Positions 1-12,600 of a DNA stretch of 64,000 nt are shown piece by piece. The translations under genes and the position numbers were made by a program. Within the stretch, counting starts at the first letter, position 1. Each line of letters opens with the position of its first letter. Origin of the DNA: Polytrichum commune (Eukaryota > Streptophyta > Polytrichopsida > Polytrichales > Polytrichaceae); NCBI GenBank assembly GCA_950295325.1, contig OX485809.1:2604001-2668000 (forward strand), in the 5' to 3' direction. The notes under the pieces were generated by a model, which made no database searches, had not been told where the DNA came from, and saw only the letters and a program-made list of their open reading frames with translations.

Positions 1-765
1 GAAATTTTTGAAGTTGAGAATGAACCGAGTTTTCCTTTTGCTGATACAACAATATATGTACTAATTTCTTTTTCATTTCTATTGATTTTCTTATGGACTC
101 TTTTTCTTACCTCAAATTATAAATCTATTCTCAACATAATCTTGAACTTTCGGACAATCATTTTATTGTATATATTCATCGCAATTTTCTTGAAGTTCAA
201 TGATTCTAATTTGATTATAAACAAATCATGAAAATCACTAAATACTACTACCATAATTATGTAATCTTAAAATCATCAACAATAATTTCTCTTTTAGGGT
301 TCAACAAAGATCAAGCTCTAGAAAGCTAACATGGTGATCTAACGAAACCACAATATGCTCCAAGAAGTTAAGTGTTAAACTTGGGTACCCATCAATTGAA
401 AAATTGTCAAGATTTTTATTTCCCACGGTACGGCATGTAGATGATTTTCAAGGGCCCTTAGGTTTTGATGGTCACGGCTCTTGGTATGTGTGTAAAGCGG
501 CCTAAGTCATGAACAAAATCGGCCCGTCCTAGAGATTCCATTCTCCATGTGACCTTGGGCATGCAGATATGCCCAAAGGATTCCCCCCTTGGAAATGTGT
601 TGCGTAAAGGAGAACAATAGTGAATGTCTAGGTGTAGTTGTGCAACCCAAGTTAGTTGTCTTTATCCCAAATGGCGGGCAATGGAGATTGACTATGTTAG
701 CCAGATGCTTGAGAGTTTGACAAAGGAACTATGCATCGGTTACAAACCCATTGGAATTGGAACAC
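1..765. other. AT-rich intergenic stretch
   Basis: No exon chain or recognisable protein is visible. The part from about 440 to 530 resembles about 29300-29385: both carry 'atggtcacgg' followed by a run ending in 'tgtgtgaag/tgtgtaaag' and 'ggccctaa/ggcctaa'. It is therefore probably part of an old dispersed repeat. Nothing else is supported. Confidence 0.5.
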
Positions 766-1466
766 AGGGAGGTCACTTCATTGTCAAGTTGACACCACGT
801 GCGGACAAAGTTTGCTACCCCTATATTACATGCCATATATAATTTTAAAATTTATGATATTTTTTCTACATATACATAACCATTGATAGTATCTTTTTCA
901 TATTTTTTTGAAATTTTTAGTCATCTTCATATTTTTTAGTAATTGTTTTAGTTCAATTATGTGTCATTCTAGTTAGAAACGGTATGGTTTATGAAAAAAA
1001 AATCATCAAATTTAGTTACCACTTTTAACTATGTCATAGGTACTGTGTATATCTACTCATGAAAAAAAAATTGATAAAATTTTGACCCATTTTGGTGGTG
1101 CAACTTACCAAAAGAAGATTTTTTTTGGTCGCATGCGGTGTTCAACTTGACATCACCACCTTAGTCCACCCAACTATGGTGGGGGGGTCCTTGGACCTTG
1201 TTGTATGGGTACCTCAAAGCCCTTTGGGGGGATACCATGTCCGGTATCTTCAAGGCACTAGTGGCTAGCTAGGAACTTGTATAGTGTGTCACTATAGTGT
1301 CCATCCTCGAAAGGGGAGAGTAGTATTTGTCCCAATGTCCCCTTGTCCAGTGGGCATTGGGTCATTGGCATTACGAACGGACACTTTATTCACGCCGGCC
1401 CCTTGCTAAAAAGGGACCGGAGTTTCTCTCTCTCTTCAACTTGACAATGGAGTGATCCCCCCGTGA
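766..1466 (+). repeat. Dispersed repeat, copy 1 (interrupted)
   Basis: From about 766 to 1152 the sequence is nearly identical to 38592-38983, in the same orientation and about 37.8 kb away. Both copies contain a short open stretch ending GGHFIVKLTPRADK...CHI and a stop at 842 or 38672, followed by the same T/A-rich tail. Copy 1 is split by a 282-bp insertion at 1153-1434 and resumes at 1447 with 'atggagtgatc', as in copy 2. I do not recognise the shared peptide. The close similarity means the duplication is young compared with most repeats here. Confidence 0.8.
1153..1434. mobile_element. 282-bp insertion with 12-bp target-site duplication
   Basis: The segment is flanked by exact copies of ttcaacttgaca at 1141-1152 and 1435-1446. 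The paralogous locus at 38971-38983 has that site once (with one extra t) and no insert, so it represents the empty site. The insert starts tcaccaccttagtcc and ends in a (tc)n tail. Its second half, from about 1310, resembles 57400-57530; both contain 'tacgaac' followed by 'acact.tattcac.cc'. A 12-bp duplication fits a retroposon (SINE or LINE end) better than a cut-and-paste element, but no clear Pol III B box was found. Class is uncertain; the insertion itself is well supported. Confidence 0.75.
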
Positions 1467-3160
1467 ATTGGAATTGGACTTTTCGAAAGCGGTTTTAACA
1501 TTTGGTGTGAGAGGGATGTGCATCAATGGGGACCTTTATGAAAATGTGTCATCTAACTTCTTAACCAAGACACCAACCGAGTCCCGGTGAAGAGTTTCTA
1601 TAATTGTGCTCATGTTGGCAAATATAGATGTTATTTTTTTTCGGTTTTGGTATGAGTAACGTTCAATGTTGTTATCGAACATATGTATATGGTAGGCCCT
1701 TCTACTAACTGAGGTACGTGGCTCTGTTGTAGGCAGTTCCAACTCCGCATATAAAATTTGGTCATGGGATCCTTCAATGCGAATAACAATTACAAATCAC
1801 GAAGATTGTCAAGAATTGAGATGTGAACTCTATAAGAGATCAAAGTGAAGTTTTTTTTTTTTTTAAATAAAAAAATAAATTCTCTTCAAACAATCACATT
1901 AACTCTCCTCAATGTGGTGGTTAGGAAATATTAGGGGGGGGGGGGGACTCTTCATTGGGAACCTAAATGATGTGTGTGGGTCATTATGAAGCTAAACCCC
2001 CTATATATGAGAAGTTCGTAGAGAAAAACAAATGTATATATACTAATTGCAGGCTAGAAAATGGACTCATGTATTTATACTAAGCCTATTAGTTCAACGT
2101 GATGAATGCCTTCACTACATATGTAAGGTATGAATTGTGAATTAAATATGCCTTTATTACATATGAAATCCACTGTCACTTTCCAATGAGAAAATCATCG
2201 ACCATTTTTTCATCCGTAGCATGCAACTCAACAATTGCACCAAATAAACAAAGACAAAAGCACAATGACTTTAGCCAAGATGTGAAGAGGAAAACTCAAG
2301 GGAACCCAAGAGCACTCCAAAAGCCAATTTTTTAAACACCTAGAACCCAAAATGCAAACCCTAACAAGAATGGACATGGTAGTCATTAAGGACTATTATG
2401 CTACGACAACATCGGATGACATTAACACATCTATTGTCAAATTTTTCTCTAAACCTTACGGCCCCCTTTTGCACATCTGTCTTTACTTCCAAATTCTAAA
2501 TAGCCTTTTTGGATGTACCCACTAGAGAAAACACAATACGGTCCTCTCTCTTACGTATATTGTGTATGCTAATGCCCAATACACCCCCCCCCCTTACGTT
2601 AATTCATATGTGGTCTGAAGAGTCCACCCTCTGGGCTTAGATCGTTGTCCTCATTTTGAACACATAATCCAATCACATATGTACCACATGTTGTTTTGAC
2701 ACCCATTCAAATACCGGCCTCCGGTTATGAAGAACGATCACGGTAGGCCCACAAGACGTTACTCATGTCTCGAGGTGAAGGACGAGTTTGCGGCGACATC
2801 CACCCTAATTTGTGAAATTCTCAAGGAATGTCCAAAATATCTACCCAAAAAAGTATATATTGGTCACTAAGTGACAAAGGCATTGGGAGTTGATCCCATG
2901 ACTTGCTCAAATACAAACTCGTTCACGACCACGTCTATATATAGGTGGGTTAGTTCAACTGCCAATTTCTTTAGGGTTTAGGGTGGAAACCTCACAAATC
3001 TCCAAATTGGTTTGACAAAATTGGTTTGATATCATCCATAACATTCCTAGGAGTGGGCCCGACGTTTGGCATGGGTTTACATGGGAATATTGGGCGTGGG
3101 CCATTGCAACTCATATTCAAGTAAATCTAGACATATGATCATCAAAATCCAAACGTTTTG
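1467..3160. other. Intergenic, no gene seen
   Basis: AT-rich sequence with homopolymer runs: a 13-G run at 1934-1946 and a 10-C run at 2584-2593. Short open frames occur on both strands but show no recognisable domain and no consistent splice pattern. Confidence 0.5.
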
Positions 3161-3169
3161 GTTGCTACA

Positions 3170-3480
3170 ATTGGGTAGATTCGTCGATACATTTTTTGAA
3201 ACGTGAATTGCATAAGAGATGTGTGAATACTTAGTGTTTATTTGAATGTTATGTTTTAAAAATATGATGAATTAAACAACATATCCTTTTTGATGTTAAA
3301 TCTATTAAAGTACATGTTGAATTGTGAAAAATGTAATCGAAACAACTGCTATAATATTTTCACAATCAACATTGCATATTCTATGGTAGGATCCTACCGT
3401 ACCATCGTATCACATGATCATGTGACATATTTCAACACATTATAACTTTGGACTTTGGACTTAGTATAATTTTATTTGAG
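3170..3480 (+). repeat. Diverged dispersed repeat, copy 1
   Basis: This stretch aligns collinearly with about 49150-49470. Shared landmarks are 'gtgaaaaatgtaatcgaaacaa' against 'gtgaaaatgcaatcaaaacaa', then an imperfect palindrome around a 'ctatggtagg' or 'ctatgatagg' core, then 'acttagt.taattttattt'. The other copy has expanded the core into a 13-bp tandem array; this one has a single palindromic core near 3380-3405. Superfamily not identified. Confidence 0.6.
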
Positions 3481-6400
3481 TTAGTTTTGTACCCAACCCA
3501 ACATACTCCAACCCATATCCAAGTTACAAGACATATTGGTGTTGTATGAATTTAGAGAGTTATGTCATATAAATAACCTACTAATCATTGGAGGAATGAA
3601 ACTTGAACATGCTATAATGGACCTTACACTAGCAACTCATGTTAAGGTGCCCTAGGCTAAATCACATTTGTGTTCGGCTGGGCCCCGCCCCTCCCACGCA
3701 TATTTGCAAAAGTTGGCATAGAATACCATAAATGTGCAATTGAACTTTGCAGTCACCTTTGTAGTGCTTAACTTATGAATACTTGACAACTTGTAATAAT
3801 TAATTCCACATTCAACTGAACATGTGGTGGTCGTGGTCGTGGTTGTCACCCCATTGTTTCCCACCGTTCTTGCCCAAAGAACCAAAAAGAATCCAAAAAA
3901 TAGGCCACGTGTCAGAAGATTTTTCACATAAAAACATAGACAAAAACAAACATGTGAGCAAAGAAAGAGGGAACATGTGTAGAAAGGTGGGGGCAACCCT
4001 GGGAGAGGTGGCAAGTATGGAGCCAAGGTGGTGGGCATGGCATGTCAAGGGAGACGATGATGGGTCATGAGGGGCTTGTGAGCATGGGCATGGGGGGTAT
4101 ATGGACATGGGGGCATATGGTTGCATGGGCTTTTGGGGTTGGGTTGACCCAATATATCAATTCATATGCATTGGCGCAATGAGTTGGGACGACACATGTC
4201 CAAGCTAGTAATATGTACGTTGGATCATATTTGTTAAGCATCATAGTTGTAAGGTAGGTGGACCTCTCTCGGGTTGTGACCTATTGTGGAAACCTCAAAT
4301 TAACGGTATAGTGGACACAAAGCATATCTTGAACTAATGGTCCTCAAAAGAATCAAAATCAAGGTAAGGCTTGGCATGACCTATAGGCACACACATGCAA
4401 GTATACCGTGACATAAATAGGTGCTCATGGAGGCTCCAAGTGATCGTATTGGCCATGCATGGATTTGTCAGTGTCACACTTAAATGAACCATATATTAAG
4501 CATTAGAAGCAAGCATGGTAGCCACTTGTGGTCCCACACTCTCACAATTATGAGGTGCTAAGGTAGATGTGCCTAATTCAGATACCTTTCTCTCTACACC
4601 CACCTCTAGTAAGACATGAAACATACAATCAGTGCTAGATGATTTGCAATTCCAAATCGTGCATGTAGCCATTTGCCTTGTATTTTTTGGAGCTCATATG
4701 AACATCTTATTCATTATTAAAGTGAATCTCTTGTGCTCATATAGTCTCCCCCCCCCCCCTCCCCTTTATATTCACTATTGAGCCTATAATAGTTAGCATA
4801 GTTTGTGCACATAGTCCAATCTCTTGTAACACATGTTTGTTTGGTGTCCATTCTTAGACCCACACCTAACCACAAACCACTTAATATATGTGTCCAAATT
4901 ATTGTCATGTTGGAATTGGGCATGTTTACCTTAGGTAAGATCATGATAGGTTCTTCAAGAAGCATTTTATCCCAATAAAAAGCAGGCCATGACCAAGATG
5001 GGTAGCACAGATGGATGACCCTACGTGACCACAATGGGGCATAGGAACTTTAATTCACTTTGAACTTTGGTAAGAAGTTGAGATATGATTTGATTAGTTT
5101 AACTTGCATGGACTCCAAATGGGTTCCAACTCCACTTTGCATCGCTATTTCCAACAAGACAATTGGCATACAAATTTGATAATACCCAAACTCACCATAG
5201 TGTCCACAATAGGTGTGGTTGCATTAGATGCAAAGACTGTTGCCCAACCTAAAAGAGCTTCATGACAACTTTAGAAACATGTGATTGAAGTCTTAGGAAT
5301 CCTCGTACATGACGAACTCACACATGACTGAAATAAGCACGAGTGAATCTTAATGATGAATAGTTTATCTTTTAAAGGGAAACCAAGGGACAAATACCTT
5401 GGATTGTTATAGGATTCCTTCTAGACATTAGTCCTCATAGACCAATCTTCCTTGATACTTAGTACCTTGGGTTTTGTTATTTTGATTCATACCAAAAACC
5501 TAAGTACAAATGGTAATCCAACCGATGAAGGCCACATGAAGGGTTCAAGAAGATGCAAGGAAGTAAAACATGATCTCCAACATACGGTCTCGAAAGCATG
5601 GTTGCTTGTAAGATATGGTGCGAGGTTTGGGTGAGGATCATGTGTATGTCATTCCACAAATAAATTTTCAAAGCTCAAATATGAAGATTAACCGATAATG
5701 ATAGGAGATTTAATTTAACGTCAAATTTTGCCAACTTAAACATGGAATATCTAAGTTGCTCAAATACTATGTGAGGTATACAACCCACATATCTGCATCA
5801 AATTCAACGTGGTCGAAATTGATGTTAAAGAGACTTAACATTTGGCTGGAAACTTTTTCCATAACATCTCTGTTATGACTATTGCAGGTCTTGCAAGATA
5901 TATGGAGATATCTTGCAAATACTGATACATAATCACGGAAACATCACAAATGTTGTTGCAAACGCTAACTACAAGCTCACCAAAAGGAGTTCCTTAGTCA
6001 ATATGCTGGTCCAAATGCAAAGTAACACCGTGTTCTTCAAAATTTGGGTCATCACCCACTTCCAAAAACCACAAGACGAAGGCATATTTATCCACCGTTG
6101 AATTTCATAAGTGCATGTCGATTGGTAACTTCGTAAATGAGCATGTGTCCTCTCAAAAACAATCGATGAAAGCAAGTTTTTAGTGTCATGCTTCCCTAGG
6201 TCACTATCAACGTAATTTGTCAAAAAAAAAACTCCAATTACCACTTTAAGAATCCCAAAGGAAGAGTTCATGTCATGCGTGTCCTTCAAAGTCCACAAGC
6301 TCGGGGCACGGATTGCATGGGCACCTCAAATCAAATAATCAAGTCAGCATCCCGCAGCATTGACGTCACAAGTTCAAAAGTTCTTATTACTTGCACAAAT

Positions 6401-8300
6401 TAAAATTTCATTCACCATGCATGGTACCTTGACTGGTGTGACTATTGTCAAGAATTGAAGCAACTATTTACGATGAAGCAACACGAATTACAATCTTCCT
6501 TCAACCTTGCACATTGGCCGCCACTATGCAATGCATGATCTTCATAGTGCCAACTCGGCAATTGACATTCTATAAAATGCCCACTCCCTCATTTTACAGT
6601 CTCAATGATTTGCGTATACATTGCAACAGTCCGATCTTGGTTGGTAGAATCTCACAAGAGAAGAAAGCCGATCTTGGTTCCAATCAGGTTGTTCGTTTAT
6701 GGAATTATTGTTGATTTGATAGTCCCAATTGAGATGCGACAAAGACAGTGAAAGGAACTTAGCAAAGCTATTTTTTGCAATTTATTGTCAAGCACTTCAT
6801 CAATGAGGAATATACACAGAAATAGATAAATTATTGTCCGAAGGAGAAATGATGACATGTTGTTCACGCAGTTGATGGCCATGATCATCGCACAAATGAT
6901 TGCAAAATTGTCTTCACGTGGGCTTCAATCAATCAAAATGTGACAGTGATCAAAACAAGTGCAAAGTGATTGCGGAGGAAGTTATGAAATTGAATGACAC
7001 TTCAATTTCTTTCCAGTCATTAGATCCATTGTCCATAACCTTCTCATAGACCGAAAGTTGTGCATGCATATTTGACAGTTGGCAACAGAAAAATGCGCAA
7101 TGTGCAGAACCCTTCAAAAGAATTGGGTTCCGGCAACAATTGTGAGAAGATTCCAGACGTAGAATCATTTGCCTTTGGAAAGGTTGGCAAGGTAGATTTT
7201 TTTTATTGCAAAATCTTGTTGTTGCGACACAATTTGTTTCTTTTCTTTTGTCCATCATGATGATGTAGAAACTCTTGATATGTGAATGTGTGTGCATTTG
7301 CATATGACGCATATGTTGCAAAGAACTTCATCAATGTAGGGTTTTGATTTCTACCTTGCTCCAGTACCATAGCATTATTCAATTAAGTGACTAGGTTGGG
7401 TGGAGCCGGGAATATGCCATGTAAGGTGCTAGAATTATACCTTATGAATGCTTGTCTAAGCAAATTCAACTTGATTAACTGTGAATTATTCATGTGAAGC
7501 ACTATCACTAAATATTGTTAGAATGGAACGACTCGTAACAATTGAGTAATGTTATGACAACGACAAGATCCTGAGCAACATGATGCAATCCTAGAAACTT
7601 TAAACAAACAAACAGCATTGGGTTATTTTTTCGCACACACATGATACATGTAAAGACAACACACAACCTCTAATGCTCCAATGTAGCAAGCTTTAGAGTA
7701 TTTTTTTGCTCGCATCTAGATCTTCACCCTGTTTCATTGTTGATCTATTGCGGCCTTTGTAGATATACTTGTGAATTTATTTCATGGTCTTCATTATTGT
7801 TCAGAAATTCAACACATACAATTCAGTCTTCTTTTGCGGGGTCATGAATTTTATTGGCTGGTGCAATATAACCAATATAAATATACGAGGCAATTGTTCA
7901 TTCAGGAACACTGTGACATTGAATAAATAAATTCAGCCCATGCACGCTCGACGATATCCCATATCAAAGCGTCATATTTCAAGTCAAATATTCATACAAT
8001 AATATTCGGCTGATCAACACCGGTCTGTCTGGACATCTAGACCTAAGGACCTTTTATATTTCACATTAATTGGGAATGGTAGTCATAGTGCCCAAATTGT
8101 CAGGATGTTGATACAACCTAGTGAAAGCACAAGTTTTGAAACAAGTCAAACATGTTGTGGGAACTACCAATGTATGAAGTTAAAAAGAATTAGTCTCCCA
8201 ATACTACAAAGATTCAAATTGTCATCTACGTCATGCTCCACAACGTCGGCAAGGCCATAATGAAGTTTAGCATGCAAATCGGCTTGGCCATGTCAAATGA
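3481..8300. other. Intergenic, no supported gene
   Basis: Open frames appear on both strands at 3650-4130 and at 5450-7320, but they overlap in several frames and match no family I can recognise. A 12-C run lies at 4748-4759. The minus-strand frame at 5969-6298 faintly recalls a Copia RNase H region and was not accepted. Confidence 0.45.
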
Positions 8301-9240
8301 ACTCCAACCGATTTTTGTTTTGTCACAGTGCCAAGCATCAGCAATGAATTAGGCACGTCTACCTTAATGCAACAGTAAATAAGCAAGATGGTGTTCCTTA
8401 ATGCAATGTTTCACTCAGATGTTGGCCATCATCACCCAAACGCAACACAACATCTTGCATACCTTGAGGAACATCTCCCACTCTTGGCAACAAAACCACA
8501 ACGCCACTACCGAAAAGATAGCACTTTCGACCCATGTGAATCTCAAAGCATATATCAAGAGCCCAACCGCCTTGCTTTTGATTGAATTCTCTAAGAACCT
8601 CATGCACTTGTGTAATGTATAAAGGAAGCGGGATGAATTCTCAATATACCTTGAAGCTTCACCATTGAAAGTTGCATACAATTGGGGATCGTTTGAGGAT
8701 TGTCGTTCTTTACACGCTGACGATATAAAGTTGCAAATTAACAAGATGCCACACTAAGGTTTGGTGACGACGACTCTGCAAAAAGGTGTCTAAATTTGAA
8801 GGAGAATTGAGACATCTTTTTATTTGCAACTTTAAAAACGGAAAGACCGAGTTTTTTGACTTGTGTGACACTCCGCAGAAGTTTTGATAGAAATTTTACC
8901 TGACATTCTTTAGATTGTGCATCATCTGCTTGAAAGCAATGGAGGGGGTCTCTGGGAGAAAGGAATTGAAGTCTTGCCATGCCAACAGCAATCAACAAAT
9001 TTTGGATTGCACATAGAGGACGTTGTGATTCTGTCACCAAGCCAAAACGAAACAATACAATACACACATGATTCATTGATTACATGCCAATAACTTTCTT
9101 CCATGAAGAATTCTCTCTCTAACCTTGTAATCTTGCTCAACTTCCACCTGGCTAAAACATAACCTTCAACCAAATACTTCCTCAAGAAGTAGGCTTTGCA
9201 AACAAGTCGGAAATGTAGGACTTTGTTTCCTGTTTTCACG
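8300..9240 (-). other. Unresolved open-frame cluster downstream of the receptor gene
   Basis: Minus-strand open frames at 8415-8744, 8738-9076 and 8922-9239 overlap end to end. They could be a decayed coding region or the 3' flank of the receptor gene, whose stop codon lies at 9671. No catalytic motif, repeat or family signature could be identified, and no splice pair joins them convincingly. Low confidence that anything is coded here. Confidence 0.2.
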
Positions 9241-9670
9241 TGGAATGATCCACCTTCCAGGACAGTAGAATAATGCCTCTTGATGCTTGGTAGGCTTAGA
9301 ACTAAAGTGTGAAATCATCCCCACAAAGACAACTCCCTAGTGTCAAGTGGCAAGACAATTCAGAAATCGCTGTAAAACAAACTTACAGTGCAAAACCTCT
9401 GTGGAGTGAGTTTATCAGACCAGATTGATCCAATAGATACATCCAAGAACTATTTTCATTTGGTGCAATATATAACAAGCTTAATGACCTCCTATACAGC
9501 TCTATCATTCTAAACACGTGGACCCTCTAGCTATGAACTGGATTCAAATTCCTGTGAAGGTGGAGATGCTACATATAACAACAATTCGAGTTACACAGGA
9601 TTGATGAACAAAAATTATTTATAAGAAAAAGGGCCTCTCAATCTTGCTACTCTATAGCTGTCTAGACATT

Positions 9671-12600
9671 CTACTTCTGCATATGTTCTATTATTCTAGA
9701 CATAGACTCGGACCTCGACACCTGATTGTTTGGTCTTCGACGATATAAGTATATTGCACCTCCGAGCAATGCCAGTGTTGCCACAACAGTGGCAAGAGTG
9801 CCTACAATGATTCCTGCCTTGGTTTTCGATGACATACTGTTTGGATTAGGTCCAATGTAGGTCTGCAAACACTGTCCTCATTAGCAAATGGTATGGATTG
9901 ACAAATTCAAAGATTCTGAAAGTCCTATAGTGCTGTTCAAGACTTTTGTAATAACCAAAAGCTTAGGCCCCCTTTACACTAATGAGGTTGAGAGCTCAAA
10001 GAAAGGAGCCTTATCATTGGCATAAAGGAGCCTCTAGCCCATGCTTGTTCACTCAACTCCACTTCACACATGAGCTTTCAAATTGAGAGCTTGAACTTTT
10101 TACCAGGCATACAATGCTTAGATGGCATAAGCCTTGATGGATCCCATGTGGAATGACTAAGACAAGCTCTCAGTCATTCTTGACAAGCTCTTGGTCGAAT
10201 TCCTAAGCTACCTCAATGACGGAGGCAGCTTAGGGTGGTCTGAGAGTTTGAGCTCTCATTTTGTGGGCCCCAAAGCAATGGGCTTTCAAGCATTCATTTG
10301 CTTGTCATGAATGCTACTTTGTTTAGTATCATTCCACCCTTCATACGTCACTTTGAGCATGGCCACTTTATACTTGCTAAAACTATTGAGAGGTTGAAGC
10401 ACACTATTAAAAGCTCGAAGCTTTCAATAGGTTGAACTTTGGATGAAAGATTGTCACCTCCAAGTATTGAACTCCCAAATGTTGCAAGTTTGAGCTCTCA
10501 ACTCAAGCTCTAGGCAAATTACGAAGGGGGCCTTATTAGTCTTTGGTGACATAAATTGTAGCTCGTCCAACTACTGTAATACCCTCTTTATTTTACAAGG
10601 TTGTTCAATCTAGAGGCTAGAGAGGCACTTTGCAAGTTCTTGACGACACATATCCTGGTGTACATTGCTTCCAAAATGTGGTTCTAGCAGAGGGGCTATT
10701 CCAGATAGTAGGTCCATGTGAGTAATCTGGGACATGAGTAATCTGGGACACAAGCCTTTCCTCTAAGAAAATACTAAAATTCCACACTCAAATAGTCCTT
10801 GATGTTCTTTGTGATTGTAATGAATATTGAGAGTATCCGAATCTCACCGAGTTTGGACCAAACTCGCTCCCAGGTTGTTGAAGAACTTGAAGATTTTGGA
10901 CAGTTGTGTTCTCAATCTGGCCCTTGATCTGCATGCATCAAATCGTGAGGTTTAAACAAAATTGTGCCGGAAATTGGTAACCGGAACCCACATTGGAATT
11001 GCTTGTCTAATTGGCAACCACCTCAAATGTACTGTCTCAAGAGTGGTTGTACATCACATTATGGCTCTCATTGTGGGCAGACTATCTCAAGAACATGCAT
11101 CACCAGGATAATGTTTCTCCAAATACTCTTTTCCAGATGAGAAGCTTCATGGAGATTCTCAAACATATTGTATCCTGTCCTCCCATCCGAGCAATGGAGA
11201 AATTACAATAACATTAATTGTCACTCACCTCCCAGTACTCAGAAGTAAGTGCGACAAGATCGTATCCAGGAACCTGCGTTGCTACACTGCGGCTTCCAGT
11301 GATTGGGTCAAATGAGACTGTGCCAGAACAACCCTCAAACTGTGGAATTCCAGGACCAGATCCATTGAGTGCTGAGTAAATATTCTGTCGGGTGACAGGC
11401 ATCTTGGCTTTGATGAGGTTATCAATGATTACATAGTAGGTTTGCACAGCATCAATGAGGTGCGGGACATAAGAACGTGTTCTGTTCTTTCCTTCAGAAG
11501 GAAAACCTGTATAATTTTTTGCTTTCCAGTAGGAGTAGAATTTCTCACAATTGGTGTTATTTAAGATGGTCCCACCTGAGACACAAAGGTACCATTGTGA
11601 GTTTGTTTAACACTTGAGGAAGGCAAGAAAATATCTCTAGAACCTGACATTTCCTATATAACACACAAATTGCGACAGTAATGTTGCAGGCAAAGAGAAT
11701 GTATGAACCAACTCTTAGTTTTTACTCTTACATAGAGGCCAATAAGTGTACGAGCCTTGATTTTGAAAGTTTACTCTTCTAACTTTCAATTATTCAATAA
11801 GCATCACTGGACACGTAGAACATAAGAAAGGCACTAGAGGGTAAAACTTCAGAGTTCGATGATAAGAAGTTTATTAAAACATACCATCTGGGGCGACCCC
11901 AATCTCTCCTTGCAAAGCATTTACCAGGTCGGGATCTACAACAACCATGACATGGAAAATAAAATTCAGGAAGTTCTTAATTTCACCGCTCTGAAGTGAC
12001 ACTCCAGTTATTGGTAGGCATTGCAAACCAGAACAAAAGAGGTGCAAACCAGAGGAGATCCTTTCCCTTCAATATGGAGTAACTACACTCCAATCTGATT
12101 AAGCTGCTGTATGCACATTGGGCTCTAATAGTGTGTTCATCATGCACCATCATCTCTTCCAGATAGGTCAGCATCTTCAAAGTAGAGAGCAACAAAGTAA
12201 ACAGGAAAGAGCTACAAACAAATTTTGCTTTAAAATGTCAACAGGGATTTATGCAAGAATGAAGTAGGAAAGTCATTCTCCAGAAATGCTTAAGTACCTG
12301 TCACGTTGGTATCTACAGGATCGAAAGCAGTTACCCCATCCGACCCAAAGTACCAATATGGATATCTCAATTTATTCTGTTCACATAGGAGCGGAATCAG
12401 AAGTCATATTCCCAATTTCTCAACTCCTGCCCACTTCAAATGCTCAAGCAGGGACAGATCTATAATGAAACTTGGAGCTCCACCATTTGAAGGTCAATCC
12501 CTTAAGAGAGTGCTGACACTTAAATGCATCTGAAAGTAGTAACAAGATGCAACAGGGTGGAGGTATACCAGACTGCGAGCTGCTGACCATATATCATAGG

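Noticed and set aside
624-842. 72-codon open frame ending GGHFIVKLTPRADKVCYPYITCHI as a gene
   Set aside because: Only its last 25 or so codons are shared with 38400-38672; the upstream parts differ, so this is repeat sequence read in frame.
3652-4126. Overlapping open frames on both strands, up to 128 codons
   Set aside because: Low-complexity translations in competing frames, no domain, no splice support.
5969-6298. Copia RNase H fragment on the minus strand (NYVDSDLGKHDT resembles YTDSDWAG)
   Set aside because: The match is one short motif; neighbouring frames do not continue with the expected reverse transcriptase or TKHI blocks.
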